Assembly (NCBI GenBank): GCA_036924085.1
Contig: JAVGWX010000001.1
Span: 5,364,181-5,428,180, forward strand
DNA: 64,000 nucleotides
Direction: 5' to 3'
Origin: Ariolimax columbianus
Lineage: Eukaryota; Mollusca; Gastropoda; Stylommatophora; Arionidae
The notes beneath the pieces were generated by a model, which saw nothing but the letters and a program-made list of their open reading frames with translations, did no database searches and had not been told where the DNA came from. Shown here one piece after another: positions 21,188 to 31,387 of this stretch (position 1 is its first letter; every line of letters starts with the position of its first letter). Made by a program: the position numbers and the translations under genes.

Positions 21188-21342
21188 GCACTTGTAACAC
21201 ATGTCCCTTGTAACACATGTCCCTTGTAACACATGTCCCTTGTAACACATGTCCCTTGTAACACATTTCCCTTGTAACACATGTCCCTTGTAACACATGT
21301 CCCTTGTAACACATGTCCCTTGTAACACATGTCCCTTGTAAT
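21188..21342. repeat. 18-bp minisatellite, about 9 units
   Basis: The unit is ACACATGTCCCTTGTAAC, with a single substitution (ACATTTCCC). The unit is a multiple of three, so all frames stay open; the minus frame CYKGHV repeats are artefacts. Confidence 0.95.
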
Positions 21343-21665
21343 CTGCTGCTAACTTTACCATCTGATCCGCTGTTTGTGCTGTTCTGTTCTGTCTGCTAGC
21401 GTAACACTGGATACTCATGTGTCCACGACCCAGGCTAATTTGTGCATATTTTATCTAGATAATGGTGATGATGATTAACGACAAAGCAAGTGAAGCATAC
21501 AGCCACCACGATCGACCTTGAAATGAAGACTGTATCCGAGCACTTGCTGTAACAGTTTCAGTAGCGATGGCTTCAACTAATTAGGTTGCTAACTTCATGC
21601 ACGAATCTCTCTAGTGGTCTATAACGACATGCTTGGAAGGTTACCAGAGCCCTAATGCTGTTAGC
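21343..21665. other. Unannotated stretch
   Basis: No feature recognised. Confidence 0.35.
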
Positions 21666-22153
21666 ACGCGGAGCGCTGGCATGTTTCTGTTATTAGCCCC
21701 AATTTTGTCAGAACGCAGGGCTCTGAAATGTTTCTGTTATTAGCCCCAATTTTGTCAATACGTGGACCACACGGATATGTTTGCTCGTAGCCCTTCTTCT
21801 TCGTCGTACGCTGTCAGACGTCAACCTGTATTTTTTCGAAAAAAGCAGCGGTCATCCTGAGGCTGTCGACACTGCCATAGAGCTTGTCTTGTGTTGGCAC
21901 TGGTGATGGCCACATCTGCTTTCCCTGATCCTCGTATGTCGGGCAGTTTTGCAGCAGATGTTCAGCGGTCATTTTCCCGGTACCACACGAGCATTCGTCG
22001 GTACCACCTATCTAAATTTGTTGAATAGGTGGTATCTCAGTCTATTGTGGCCAGTGCGAAGTCTGAAGACTACGACCTGCTCTCTTCTGTTCAACTGGTA
22101 ATAGGCATCGTTTTTGGTGTAGCCCGTACCCAAATCTTGTCAAGACGTGGGCC
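21666..22153. repeat. About 52-bp repeat, 3 units, third split by a LINE
   Basis: Two units share ATGTTTCTGTTATTAGCCCC and AATTTTGTCA. A third starts at about 21777 (ATGTTTGCTCGTAGCCC) and resumes at 22126 (GTACCCAAATCTTGTCAAG), with the LINE at 21794-22118 between. Confidence 0.7.
21794..22118 (-). mobile_element. RNase H LINE, 5'-truncated copy 2
   Basis: It closely matches the last 320 bp of the copy at 15.8 kb: the GAA tail, GTCTGACAGCGTACGA, then the C-terminal CSCGT / MTAEHLLQNC zinc-binding segment and the VVFRLRTGHNRLRYHL segment, in reverse on plus. GTAGCCC lies at both edges (21787-21793, 22119-22125), a candidate 7-bp target duplication, although the right copy overlaps LINE-like sequence. 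The short length is typical of heavy 5' truncation. Confidence 0.8.
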
Positions 22154-22790
22154 AAAACTGTGCTATATAACAAAGCAGACTCCAAGCCCACAATAAATAT
22201 CACATTCAACTTTAAGATACTAAACCACATCAACAGTTATTTGTACCAAGGACAGATCATAAAGGTTTGGTTAATCAGACTGAAAAAGGAGTGAAGAAGT
22301 ATGGTCAAAAACACATTTAACAACATGACAAATATATTGTCATCCAAGCTAATCACAAATCAACCCAAAATGTGAGTCATCATGTGTAATGTATATACAT
22401 ATATTCATGATTACTATACGGGGCGGAAACATGGACAGTTGGACACAATAGAGGCCCTTGAAATGTGGCTGTATAGGTTAATGGGTCCAATTTCGTGGAA
22501 ATAATAGCAGACAAATACAGAAGCCCTGGTGAGATCATGAATGGGAATAGAAATACTGAAAGATATATAAATTAGGCGGATCAAATATGCTGAATATATA
22601 AAGAGACGCGATGCGCTGCTGACAACAATACCTGAGGGAAAAGTTGAGCGCAAGCTCGCAATAGAAGGACAGCGGTATAAATGGGAGAGCAACGTCAAGA
22701 GATGGACTAGTAAAAGTCTGTCGGAGTGTGCCATCAAGGCAAGAAATGTTGTATGTCTCGTTATCATCAATCATCATCACTGGATGCGCA
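22150..22790 (+). mobile_element. LINE C-terminal reverse transcriptase fragment
   Basis: Across frames, the plus strand gives FKILNHINSYLYQGQIIKV (the YLGxxI block), FNNMTNILSSKLITNQPKM, YYTGRKHGQL, IEALEMWLYRLMGPISWK, IRRIKYAEYIKRRDALLTTI, EGKVERKLAIEGQRYKWESN and VKRWTSKSLSECAIKARN. This order is the standard thumb and C-terminal end of LINE ORF2 (YGxExWT, E-MW-YRRM, K-Y-GHI, G-R-R-xW). Several stops and frame changes show that it is dead. The end reads into TCATCAATCATCATCACTGG. Confidence 0.78.
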
Positions 22791-22967
22791 TCTGGACAGA
22801 AGACCATACAATAAGTGTACACCCCCAGCTGGAGTATTGTAGGACCATGAATTGCTACTGTGAGCTCGATGAATTTGAGATGCTAGGATTGACTGATTCT
22901 TTAATGGCAAGAACTTTATCCAGGAGATGTTTCTATCTGTGGAATCCTAATACCAGAAAATGTGTGT

Positions 22968-23447
22968 ATCCATGGACTCGTTATCGCCAAGATCCTTAAC
23001 AAAGAGATGGGTGGATCCATGGACTCGTTAACACCAAGATCCTTAACAAAGAGATGGGTGGATCCATGGGCTCGTTAACACCAAGATCCTTAACAAAGAG
23101 ATGTGTGGATCCATGGACTCGTTAACACCAAGATCCTTAACAAAGAGATGGGTGGATCCATGGACTCGTTAACACCAAGATCCTTAACAAAGAGATGGGT
23201 GGATGGATCCATGGACTCGTTAACACCAAGATCCTTAACAAAGAGATGTATGGATCCATGGACTCGTTAACACCAAGATCCTTAACAAAGAGATGTGTGG
23301 ATGGATACATGGACTCGTTAACACCAAGATCCTTAACAAAGAGATGTATGGATCCATGGACTCGTTAACACCAAGATCCTTAACAAAGAGATGGGTGGAT
23401 CCATGGACTCGTTAACACCAAGATCCTTAACAAAGAGATGCATGGAA
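22968..23447. repeat. 47-bp minisatellite, about 10 units
   Basis: The unit contains CATGGACTCGTTAACACCAA, then GATCCTTAACAAAGAGATGG plus GTGGATC. Two units carry an extra GGAT. Confidence 0.93.
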
Positions 23448-24029
23448 CCGTTCCTGTTAATGCCAGCATGTTATTGCTACAGAAACTACCACTACGACAG
23501 TACGCAAAGTGATTTGTGGCCCGCAGAAACCACCGCTAGTAAGTTCAGTTGAAGTGCCATCTCCGCATCGAAGGTCGACTGCAATGGTTCTCCAGTGTGC
23601 TCTACCCATTGCACGAATGACGGGTCCATCTGCTCATGTTATTCGCCCACTTAAAACATTGTCTGCCTCTCTACGACTCAATTACACCCTTCCCTCTAGT
23701 ATGGTCTTCAGCAAGGAGGTATGTCTTGTTATATGGTCAAACTATTTTAACTGTGGAACTTTGATTTCGGTCATTAATTCTCTTTTCACTCCCAATGTAA
23801 TATTATAGAAAGTGATTTGAGACAAGTTGCATGTGTGATTTTACATGATGTTGATGTTAGCGTCATGCACATCTAAAATTCTGTCGGTTTTACGGCATGT
23901 TAAGAAGGTTTCAGTCGACCTATTCGTTTCTAATCGACTTCTGCTCTGGTGATTATGAGATGTACTTGATTTCTGCTCCATGGTCGTTCGCTCTCAGATA
24001 ATCGTATCTATTTCCCTTCATAAACGGGA
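23448..24029. other. Unannotated stretch
   Basis: A 99-codon plus frame (23509-23808) has no recognisable domain. No other feature. Confidence 0.35.
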
Positions 24030-24182
24030 CCCTAGCATGTATGGAATGTTTATGGTCAACGTTTAGCCCGTACTTCAACCCTACATTTTATGTAATGTTT
24101 ATGGTCAATGTTTAGCCCGTACTTCAACCCTAGATTGTATGGAATGTTTATGGTCAATGTTTAGCCCGTACATCAACCCTGT
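24030..24182. repeat. About 50-bp repeat, 3 units
   Basis: Units contain TATGGAATGTTTATGGTCAA, then TGTTTAGCCCGTACTTCAAC and CCTA. Confidence 0.88.
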
Positions 24183-24185
24183 TTT

Positions 24186-24285
24186 TCATCCCGATATAAC
24201 CAAAGACGAAGGCCCTTACCCAGGTTTGGATCCCGCATCCTTTAGACTAGAAGACAGATATGCTATCCACTCGACCATTAACCTC
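24186..24285 (-). mobile_element. tRNA-derived SINE
   Basis: The reverse complement reads TGGTCGAGTGGATAGCATAT (A box), CTAGTCTAAAGGATGCGGGA, TCCAAACCTGGGT (a B box with changes) and a tail TTCGTCTTTGGTTATATCGG. The layout AGTCTAAAGGATGCGGG and the tail resemble the fragment at 36.4-36.5 kb. Confidence 0.6.
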
Positions 24286-25344
24286 GTCTGTTCGTAGCAC
24301 TGTTTTGGTCACTTCTAGTTTCGTCAGTCTCATCATCATGTATGTGTTCAACCATACCTTGCTCATCTACTTGTCCTGAAGATATGTTAATGCTTCCAAT
24401 GTTTTCCTCTGTACAGCCACCTTGTGGGGCCATCTAAGTTTTGTTATGTAGTCCAGCAGTATTAAATTGAACTAAATTACACCTCGCCATTGTGATTATC
24501 CTGCCCTTCCCCTGACTTAAAAAATACACCCACGTCTGAAAGCCGACCCCTTTGGCACATGCCGTGACTCTTGGTGTCAAGTTAGACATCTTGGTTTATT
24601 CCAAAAATAAACAAATGGGGCCATTGTTTTTCTTTCAAATCCGACACTGGCATTCTGGGGTAAATTGTGGGATAAGCCAATCTGGCAGGTTTATGCGAAT
24701 GTGCTGGCTGAGAGAGTTGGAAAGAACATATTTGGGATAGCTGATTACTTTTGCTGAGAACTTTCTGGAAAGGGCGACTACTTTTTGTGCAATTTAACTT
24801 TATGCTTATTACGTCTCTTCCTATTCGGAATGGATGCGAAAGAACAAGAAAGAGAGGAAGAATCCGTTTATGTCCAGAATTAATGTTCATGTAACGATGA
24901 CAAAAACTTTGAAGAAGACGGAGAATTTAAAAAGTTAAATGAGTTGGAAGATTAGCCAAGTCGGCATACAATTTATTTTCTTCAATTTCACGTGAAAGTG
25001 TATTGATTTTCATATACCTTAGCACCTAGCATAGGTTAGCGTGGATCTCTTCAATGTATTGTCCAGCGTGATGTTTATCAAATATTACAGTTGAGTACCA
25101 CAGCAATTCTGATGTCACCCAAACAATCTTGGGCTTTCTTTCTTTGTTGTCTTCTTCTTCCATCTCCAGCAGTTGTGTCAGTTGTTGCTAGCTGTACCCA
25201 GTTTGTTTCCTGGCGTGTGTTACGCGGTCTTTTAGCTATACATAACTACAATATTGAATAACAAACCACAGACCAGAATAATATTTAGTTTATTTAGAAT
25301 ATGATGTGGCATTCAGAACAAGTTATGGAGGTCCAAGATTCAGC
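24286..25344. other. Unannotated stretch
   Basis: About 1 kb of unique-looking sequence. Overlapping antisense frames at 24552-24890 have no domain. No retroelement motif seen. Confidence 0.4.
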
Positions 25345-25860
25345 ACAGCGAATCAGCTGACAGCGGCCAACCAGTCATAGCTGGCAGCGGCCAACCAGTC
25401 ATAGCTGACAGCGGTCAACCAGTCATAGCTGACAGCGGCCAACCAGTCATAGCTGACAGTGGCCAACCAGTCATAGCTGACAGCGGCCAACCAGTCATAG
25501 CTGACAGCGGTCAACCAGTCATAGCTGACAGTGGCCAACCAGTCATAGCTGACAGCGGCCAACCAGTCATAGCTGACAGCGGTCAACCAGTCATAGCTGA
25601 CAGTGGCCAACCAGTCATAGCTGACAGCGGCCAACCAGTCATAGCTGACAGCGGTCAACCAGTCATAGCTGACAGTGGCCAACCAGTCATAGCTGACAGC
25701 AGCCAACCACTCAGAGCTGATAGCGGCCAACCAGTCATTGTTGGCTGTCTGCATCAGGGTCAGCCAACCAGAGCAGAGAGTGGCCAACTAGAGCTGACAG
25801 CTGTCAACCACTCATAGCTGACAGCGGTCAACCACTCATAGCTGGCTGTCTGCATCAAGG
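25345..25860. repeat. 24-bp minisatellite in 72-bp trimers
   Basis: The unit is AGCTGACAGCGGCCAACCAG plus TCAT. Successive units cycle through GCGGCC, GCGGTC and GTGGCC, giving a 72-bp higher-order period over most of the array. The right end decays and merges with CTGTCTGCATCAGGGTCAGC-type sequence. The 144-codon minus frame (SYDWLAAV repeats) is a product of the array. Confidence 0.93.
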
Positions 25861-26060
25861 CCAGCAAACCAGAGAGGGACATGACCCTTTTCCACCTCCA
25901 GGCGTCGACCCGGAATACAGGCTGCACTAGTGTAGTCTAGTCAAGAGAATGGAGATCGCAGTGGGAAGACGAACCATGTACCCCAAAAGTCAGCTGAAAC
26001 CAGTTGTGTCGTGCCGAAAGACACATATATCACAAACTCGCTGTTAATTACGTCAGAACA
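25861..26060 (+). mobile_element. Dispersed repeat, copy 5 (diverged)
   Basis: It has the same block order in diverged form: ACATGACCCTTTTCCACCTC, CGACCCGGAATACAGGCTGC, AAGAGAATGGAGATCGCAGT, CATGTACCCCAAAAGTCAGC, AGTTGTGTCGTGCCGAAAG and CGTCAGAACATCATGTC. The array upstream occupies the place of the 33/72-bp repeat in copies 2 and 6. Confidence 0.6.
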
Positions 26061-26124
26061 TCATGTCAAGGGCGAGCGCCGAAAACAAATAAGCTTGAAT
26101 AATGACAACAGTATCCCATTCTAC

Positions 26125-26305
26125 GTGTGGAATTCATTCCTACTCACTTCCCTGGTCCAAGCAGCACGTTATACAGTATACATCCAGTATTCAGCGACAT
26201 GGGTCGCCTCGTCATTTGCCCCCAGCATGTCTCACCTATTGCATGTTTCCGGCAGGTTGGGGCAGGTCATCAGGTGGTCTGGGTCCTGTATTCATTCCTA
26301 GCAAT
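26125..26305 (-). mobile_element. LINE 3' end with Cys knuckle, second copy
   Basis: The reverse complement encodes IQDPDHLMTCPNLPETCNR, then DMLGANDEATHVAEYWMYTV. This is nearly the same as the end of the element at 27.2-27.7 kb. It is followed by a 3' flank GGGAAGTGAGTAGGAATGA comparable to the AAGTAAGT tail there. 5'-truncated and non-coding. Confidence 0.78.
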
Positions 26306-26333
26306 TGCACACCTGTTATAAATATGTAGATGC

Positions 26334-26645
26334 TATCTCATAGCAGACACTGCAGTCAGGGAGTAGGTGTTACTAGGTCTCAGCTTTCGTGTGGAGTGTA
26401 CCCATAGCAGACACTGCCGTCGGGGAGAAAGTGTAACTAGGTATCAGCTTTAGTGTGGAGTGTATTAACAGCAGAAACTGCCGTCGGTGGGGAAGTGTTA
26501 CTACGTCTCAGATTTATTATGCCTATAGCAGACACTGCCGTGCGGGAGGAAGTGTTACCAGGTCTCAGCTTTAGTGTGGAGTGTATCCATAGCAGACATT
26601 GTCGTCAGAGAGGAAATGTAACTAGGTCTTACTTTTAGTGTGGGA
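26334..26645. repeat. About 62-bp repeat, 5 units
   Basis: Units contain AGCAGACACTGCCGTCGGGG, then AGTGTAACTAGGT, CTCAGCTTTAGTGTGGAGTG and TA. Moderate divergence. Confidence 0.88.
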
Positions 26646-27163
26646 ATTGTTGTTTGTCCATCATTTACGAAGGGGCTACATTTTCATCTGTCAATCCTGG
26701 ATGTCATTTAGTGATGTCGTTTATATAAATATCAAGGAGAGATCAAGTAGGCGCTATTACACCTCCCTGTGACACTACCTCTACCAGCCTGACTGACCTG
26801 ATGGTATAGTTGTCCAATTTAACCCTGGCAGATCTTTGGAAGAGATAACTTCTAATCCAGGAGAACATGTTGTTGATAACTCCCACTTGGAAGGTTTTTA
26901 GCTTCATGCCTTCTCTCCTGACAGTATCGAAGGCACGAGAAAGATCAAAGAAGATGGCTAAAAATGTCTTTTTCTCTTGAAATGCGTTTTCTATGCCCTA
27001 TGTTAATTGGTTCTCTGTACTTCTGTGCTGCCTGCATCCTGTTTGAGTTGAGGCGATCAGCGAGTTGGTCTCAAGATACCAGCTGAGTCTTTTATTTATC
27101 AGTCTTCCATTAGTTTTCTCACACAGCTAAGGAGACTGATGGGTCTGTAGCTTTTAGGATCGC

Positions 27164-27668
27164 ATTACAGCAATAAATGAGGCAGGTCGGATAGTATCAG
27201 AGTGCCAAAAACAGGAGCACCACCCAAGGCACCCAGTGTTTGGACAGCAGGTGCAGAACACCATACTAAAATTCAGACATAGCGTTCTAAAAATAACCAA
27301 TCCCATACAGACAAACCCTGAAAGTCGCCATATCGAGAGGTGGCACGAATTGGTGCAGGTCCCAGAGATGGAACTTTGGGAGGAACCAGCTCCTGGACAT
27401 CATCTACCATACACAACATGGAAGTCGCTGAACAGACTCCGAACTGGTGTATCACGGTGCAAGAGGAATATGAAGCGATAAGGATACACGGATGATGACA
27501 GATGTGATTGCGGCGCAATACAAGACCCAGACCACCTGATGACCTGCCCCAACCTGCCGGAAACATGCAATAGATGCGACACGATGAAGGCAGATGAAAA
27601 GGCGATCCATGTCGCTGGATGCTGGATGTAAGATATATAACGTGGTGCTTGGACAGGGGAAGTAAGTA
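27164..27668 (+). mobile_element. LINE 3' end inserted into LINE, with 8-bp direct repeat
   Basis: The plus strand encodes HHLPYTTWKSLNRLRTGVSR and CKRNMKR, then after a stop GYTDDDRCDCGAIQDPDHLM, TCPNLPETCNR and DEKAIHVAGCW. This is the C-terminal CxC...H...C knuckle that closes many LINE ORF2 proteins. It ends in GGGGAAGTAAGTA, a tetranucleotide tail. The insert is flanked by AGGATCGC at 27156-27163 and 27669-27676. The RT frame on the other strand reads continuously across the site once the insert and one repeat are ignored, so this is a real nested insertion of 505 bp. Confidence 0.88.
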
Positions 27669-27719
27669 AGGATCGCGTTTATCTTTTCCTGGTTTAAGAA
27701 TAGGTTGACTGTGAGCATC

Positions 27720-27972
27720 CTTCCAGAGTGCCAGAACAGTACCCTCGTGTCGGAACAGTACCCTCATGCCGGAACAGTACCTTTATGCCGGAACAGTACC
27801 CTTGTGCCGGAACAGTATTCTCGTGCCGGAACAGTATCCTCGTGCCAGAACAGTACACTCGTGCCGGAACAGTACCCTCGTGCCAGAACAGTACCCTCGT
27901 GCCAGAACAGTACCCTCGTGCCGGACCAGTACCCTCGTACCGGACCAGCACCCTCGTGCCGGAACGGTACGT
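27720..27972. repeat. 19-bp minisatellite in LINE coding sequence
   Basis: The unit is GAACAGTACCCTCGTGCCG, about 13 units with light variation. On the minus strand it spells the text just before the ALWKDAH block of the host LINE. Confidence 0.92.
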
Positions 27973-28084
27973 CGTGAATGCAATGGTAACAATTCCACGG
28001 AGGAACCTTTAGCCTATTGTGCCGATGTGTTTGAGGAACTCATGTGTGATACGCTCTGCTGCTGATGCTTTTTGTCTTCTTTAG

Positions 28085-28450
28085 TTTCTTAATTTCGTCT
28101 TCTAGCTCCTGTAGTGTGAACGTTACTGTCATGTACTCTGTTGTAGTGTCTTCTAGCTCCTGTAGTGAGAACTTCACTGGCATGTACTCTGTTGGAGTTT
28201 CTTCTAGCTCCTGTAGGGAGAACTTCACTGTCATGCACTTTGTTGGAGTGTCTTCTACCTCCTGTGGGGAGAACTTCATTGTCATGTATGTTGGAGTGTC
28301 TTCTAGCTCCTGTAGGGTGAACTTCACTGTCATGCACTCTGTTGGAGTGTCTTCTAGCTCCTGTAGGGTGAACTTCACTGTCATGCACTCTGTTGGAGTG
28401 TCTTCTAGCTTCTGTAGGGTGAACGTTACTGTCATGCACTCTGTTGGAGT
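28085..28450. repeat. 51-bp minisatellite in LINE coding sequence
   Basis: About seven units of 51 bp (one is 48 bp), each giving 17 residues on the minus strand: FTLQELEDTPTECMTVK. The last unit continues into the LINE finger motif LEDEIKKLKKTKS, so the unit is a duplicated piece of the LINE. All three frames are open on both strands because the unit is a multiple of three. Confidence 0.92.
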
Positions 28451-28520
28451 GCCTGTGTTTTTGTTTATTTTTTGGAGAGCTCTGATCTGTGTTCATACCT
28501 CTTTAACTCGTATCTCTTGA

Positions 28521-28794
28521 AATTTATGTCTCACTCTCTGGCTTATAATTTCTGGTCATTAGGTCTGCTGCCGCCTTGCCGAGACACAGTTTTCTACCAC
28601 TCCGTGTTGTCGCTGTTAAGAGTTTTGGTGAGGTTCCATAATCTTGTGTCCGTTAGGAGTTTTGGTGAGGTTCCAATATATTGTGGCCGTTAGGAGTTTT
28701 GGTGAGGTTCCATAATCTTGTCATCGATAACCCATTACACCCTAATCTGCCCAGTATATTTTGTTTGGAAGCCATGAGCTAGTAGAATGTTCAG
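28521..28794. repeat. 37-bp repeat, 3 units, with flanks
   Basis: GTTAGGAGTTTTGGTGAGGT followed by TCCATAATCTTGTG is repeated three times at 28617-28727. The flanks show nothing further. Confidence 0.8.
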
Positions 28795-29600
28795 GGACAA
28801 ATTACGCTTTTATTCTGTAGCAGATTATCATTGAAATCACACGAGTACGCAAATAGTTTATGATCAAGGTAAAGAATGACCTCCCAGCTCCTAGGAATAT
28901 TTCCGGTTTCAAGGCTAAGGGTGTCAAGGCTAAGGGTGTCAAGGCTAAGAGTGTCAAGGCTAAGGGTATCAAGGACAAGGGTGTCAAGGCTAAGGGTGTC
29001 AAGGCTAAGGGTGTCAAGGCTAAGGGTGTCACGGCTAAGGGTGTCAAGGAATAAGGGTTTTTATGCGGTTCTACAGTCTTGTAGTATCTTTCTGCAAGTC
29101 TGAAAAGCTGATCAGTTTGTGCCAGCTTTCTCTCATATTCTTCTTCTCTGTTATGAAAGATGGCTTTGCTTTGCTTGTGCAAGATTGTATTTTCATCTTT
29201 GACTGCAGCATCACTGCCCGTGAATGCATCTGTCAACATGACAGCAAGCATCATGCTAACAAGGGTAGGGGCTAGTATGCATCCTTGCTTCACTCAATGT
29301 GTAACACCAAAGGGCTCAGAGTATCCCTCAGGATCTTGAACTCGAGCCAACATCCCATCATGGAACTGCCAAACCGTTAATATAAAGGCATTGGGACATC
29401 CAAGTTTGGCCATGATCTTCCACAGACCGTCACGACTGACAGTATCAAAAGCTTTTGCTAAATCCACAAATGTGGTGAGAAGATGGACATTTTGTACTTG
29501 ACACTTTTCCTGTATTTGCCAGCTGCAAAGATTATGTCAGTGTTGCCTCATCCATTGTAAATCCACATGGATTCTCTGGAAGTAGCGCTTGCTCTAGGTG
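28795..29600 (-). mobile_element. LINE reverse transcriptase fragment (FVDLAKAFD type)
   Basis: The minus strand at 29290-29600 reads TTFVDLAKAFDTVSRDGLWK, then IMAKLGCPNAFILTVWQFHD and GMLARVQDPEG. Stops near the start of the next block are followed by the frame 29293-28802: VKQGCILAPTLVSMMLAVML, TDAFTGSDAAVK, then QLFRLAERYY at the place of the usual LFNLxRLxAKTK. After that a 15-bp array (28912-29050) replaces the LINE and no further RT is seen. It resembles the 7.5-9.2 kb element in motif order. Confidence 0.85.
28912..29050. repeat. 15-bp minisatellite at LINE edge
   Basis: The unit is GGCTAAGGGTGTCAA, nine to ten units, with GGACAAG and CGGCTAAG variants. It begins where the LINE reading stops. 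Plus-strand KAKGV and minus-strand LTPLA frames are artefacts. Confidence 0.92.
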
Positions 29601-30078
29601 ATGCGAAAGTCAACAACAAAAAACTGGAACGCATCGTGACTGAGGAGGAATTAAACAAGTGCCTTTACCGTGAGACAAGGGCGCTCAAACAACTCTCCTA
29701 TTCATACATTCACTTCTGTTATTCAGAACTTTAACAAATGGAAATAGAAAACAAAAGCAACGAAATCTCACCGAACAATGAAAAGCAAGCTAGCACTTTG
29801 CTATCGTCTTCTGTCTGACTTTTTTGCCATTCCTCTGAAAGGTAAACAAAGGACCAAGGAAATAAATGTTGATTAAGATAAACCATTTCTTCCTTTCCTC
29901 TTCAATCTGGCGAACGGCCTCCCAAGGTTTGTTATTGTTTGGTGCCAGTGGTGGGCGGAATGCCACAGAAATGGCGAAGGTACTTAAACACGGAAGAGAA
30001 AAAAAAAAGGTCTTGTTTTGCCAGCAGCTGCCAAAACGCTAATGGCTGTAATAATGCACGGGAATGTGCTCAGTCAAC
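29601..30078. other. Unannotated stretch
   Basis: No feature recognised. Confidence 0.35.
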
Positions 30079-30160
30079 CTAGCACTCTCTCGCCAGGTCT
30101 AGCACTCATCTCGCCAGGTCTAGCACTCTCTCGTCAGGTCTAGCACTCATTCATTCACTC
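30079..30160. repeat. 22-bp repeat, about 3.5 units
   Basis: The unit is CTAGCACTCTCTCGCCAGGT (one unit has an extra AT). Confidence 0.88.
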
Positions 30161-30869
30161 TCAAGTCAGTTTGACAGATTGAAGATAACTGTCTAAAAAT
30201 AAGCTCAACATGTGTCGCAGGGTGATCGACAGAAACTAGACACAGGAAACAGAACTGTTTCTGCACTAAATAGAACAAGAAAACACTTTAGACGCACTTA
30301 GTGCATTAGCAAAGACACCAGAGCTCCTTATCTTTGACAAGTTATGGGGTACAGTACAGCGGTTCTCTGACTAGTTCCACAGACTGGTCCCTCGAGGTGG
30401 ACGCCCGTTTGTTCTGAGAGTCCCCACTACAACAACTCAAGTTAAATAACAGTGGCTGAATGAAATATCAAGTCAAAGGTAGTCAGATAGCAGATATTGC
30501 TGTCGGGGATGAAGCGTTAGTGGCTTGATTGTATGTACTATGCCTCGGCGTTTTGTTAGATGTGGTGGTCAGAAAGTGGTAGGAAAGGTGAGTGAGACCG
30601 GCGTGTCTCCTGTCGTCGTTGCTCATCCTGCTGGCTGTAGACTGGATCCATCAAGTGGACGTCTACTTTAAGGGATAGCAACATTAACTGAACTATGGCG
30701 TAGACATTTGAGGAATTGTAATAATTTTTCTGTCACGTGACAGTCATCAAATGCAAATGAAATGTAAGACTAGAGACGTGATCTCAGAAATTAGGAGAGT
30801 TCACAAAGATACATCTTGATTTTCAGCATCAAAAATGAATGGTGGTGAAATTATTGTAGGGTGGGGAGG
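30161..30869. other. Unannotated stretch
   Basis: The phrase GCTGTCGGGGATGAAGCGTT at about 30502 recalls text in reverse near 9870, perhaps a diverged SINE. No gene. Confidence 0.35.
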
Positions 30870-31387
30870 GAGGGGGGGGGGGGGGTTGGGTGTAAAAGAC
30901 TACGATACAGGGGGTGAACTCATTAGGAGGCTGTCTTAGATAGGACCAGGATAGACTTGTAAGGGGGGGGGGGGGGTGTGGTGAAAGAGACTACGCTACA
31001 TATTTGAACTCACTGGGAGGCCGTCTTAGATAGGACCAGGATATCAGACTGGAAGGGGGTGGGTGTAAGAGACTACGCGACAGGAGGTGAACTCATCGGG
31101 AGGCCGTCTTAGATAGGACCAGGATATCAGACTGAAAGGAGGTGGGTGTAAGAGACTACGCTACAGGGGGTGAACTCATTGGGAGGCCGTCTTAGATAGG
31201 ACCAGGATATCAGACTGGAAGGGGGTGGATGTAAGAGTCTACGCGACAGGAGGTGAACTCATTGGGAGGCCGTCTTAGATAGGACCAGAATATCAGACTG
31301 GAAAGGGGTGGGTATAAGAGACTACGCTACAGGGGGTGAATTCATTGGGAGGCCGTCTTAGATAGGACCAGGATATCAGACTGATAC
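30870..31387. repeat. About 80-bp minisatellite with G runs, 6-7 units
   Basis: Units contain GGGAGGCCGTCTTAGATAGG, ACCAGGATATCAGACTG, GAAGGGGGTGGGTGTAAGAG and ACTACGCTACAGGGGGTGAA. The first two units have expanded G runs. Confidence 0.9.

Larger units (their letters stand above)
26690..28520 (-). mobile_element. LINE reverse transcriptase, split by a nested LINE and two arrays
   Basis: Minus-strand order: a 5' part overlaid by a 51-bp array (28085-28450) whose last unit runs into FTLQELEDEIKKLKKTKS, the usual start of the RT fingers. Next come an AYHT / FLKHIGTIG segment and RFLRGIVTIAFTT. A 19-bp array (27720-27972) follows, then ALWKDAHSQPILKPGKDKRD ending at about 27670. The foreign insert at 27164-27668 intervenes. 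Below it the frame resumes with KSYRPISLLSCVRKLM, NKRLSWYLETNSL, AFQEKKTFLAIFFDLSRAFD (catalytic Asp block) and GVINNMFSWIRSYLFQRSAR, up to about 26700. The FADD box is not visible, so this copy is cut off at its 3' side. Jockey-like organisation is an inference. Confidence 0.85.

Noticed and set aside
21188..21342. CRISPR-like regularity, also considered for other short arrays
   Set aside because: Units are contiguous with no unique spacers, and the context is eukaryotic.
25353..25787. 144-codon frame of SYDWLAAV repeats
   Set aside because: A 24-bp unit is a multiple of three and keeps the frame open by itself.
28040..28520. Possible repeat protein (FTLQELEDTPTECMTVK x 7)
   Set aside because: The last unit runs into a LINE finger motif and the flanks are LINE, so it is expanded LINE coding text rather than a structural repeat protein.
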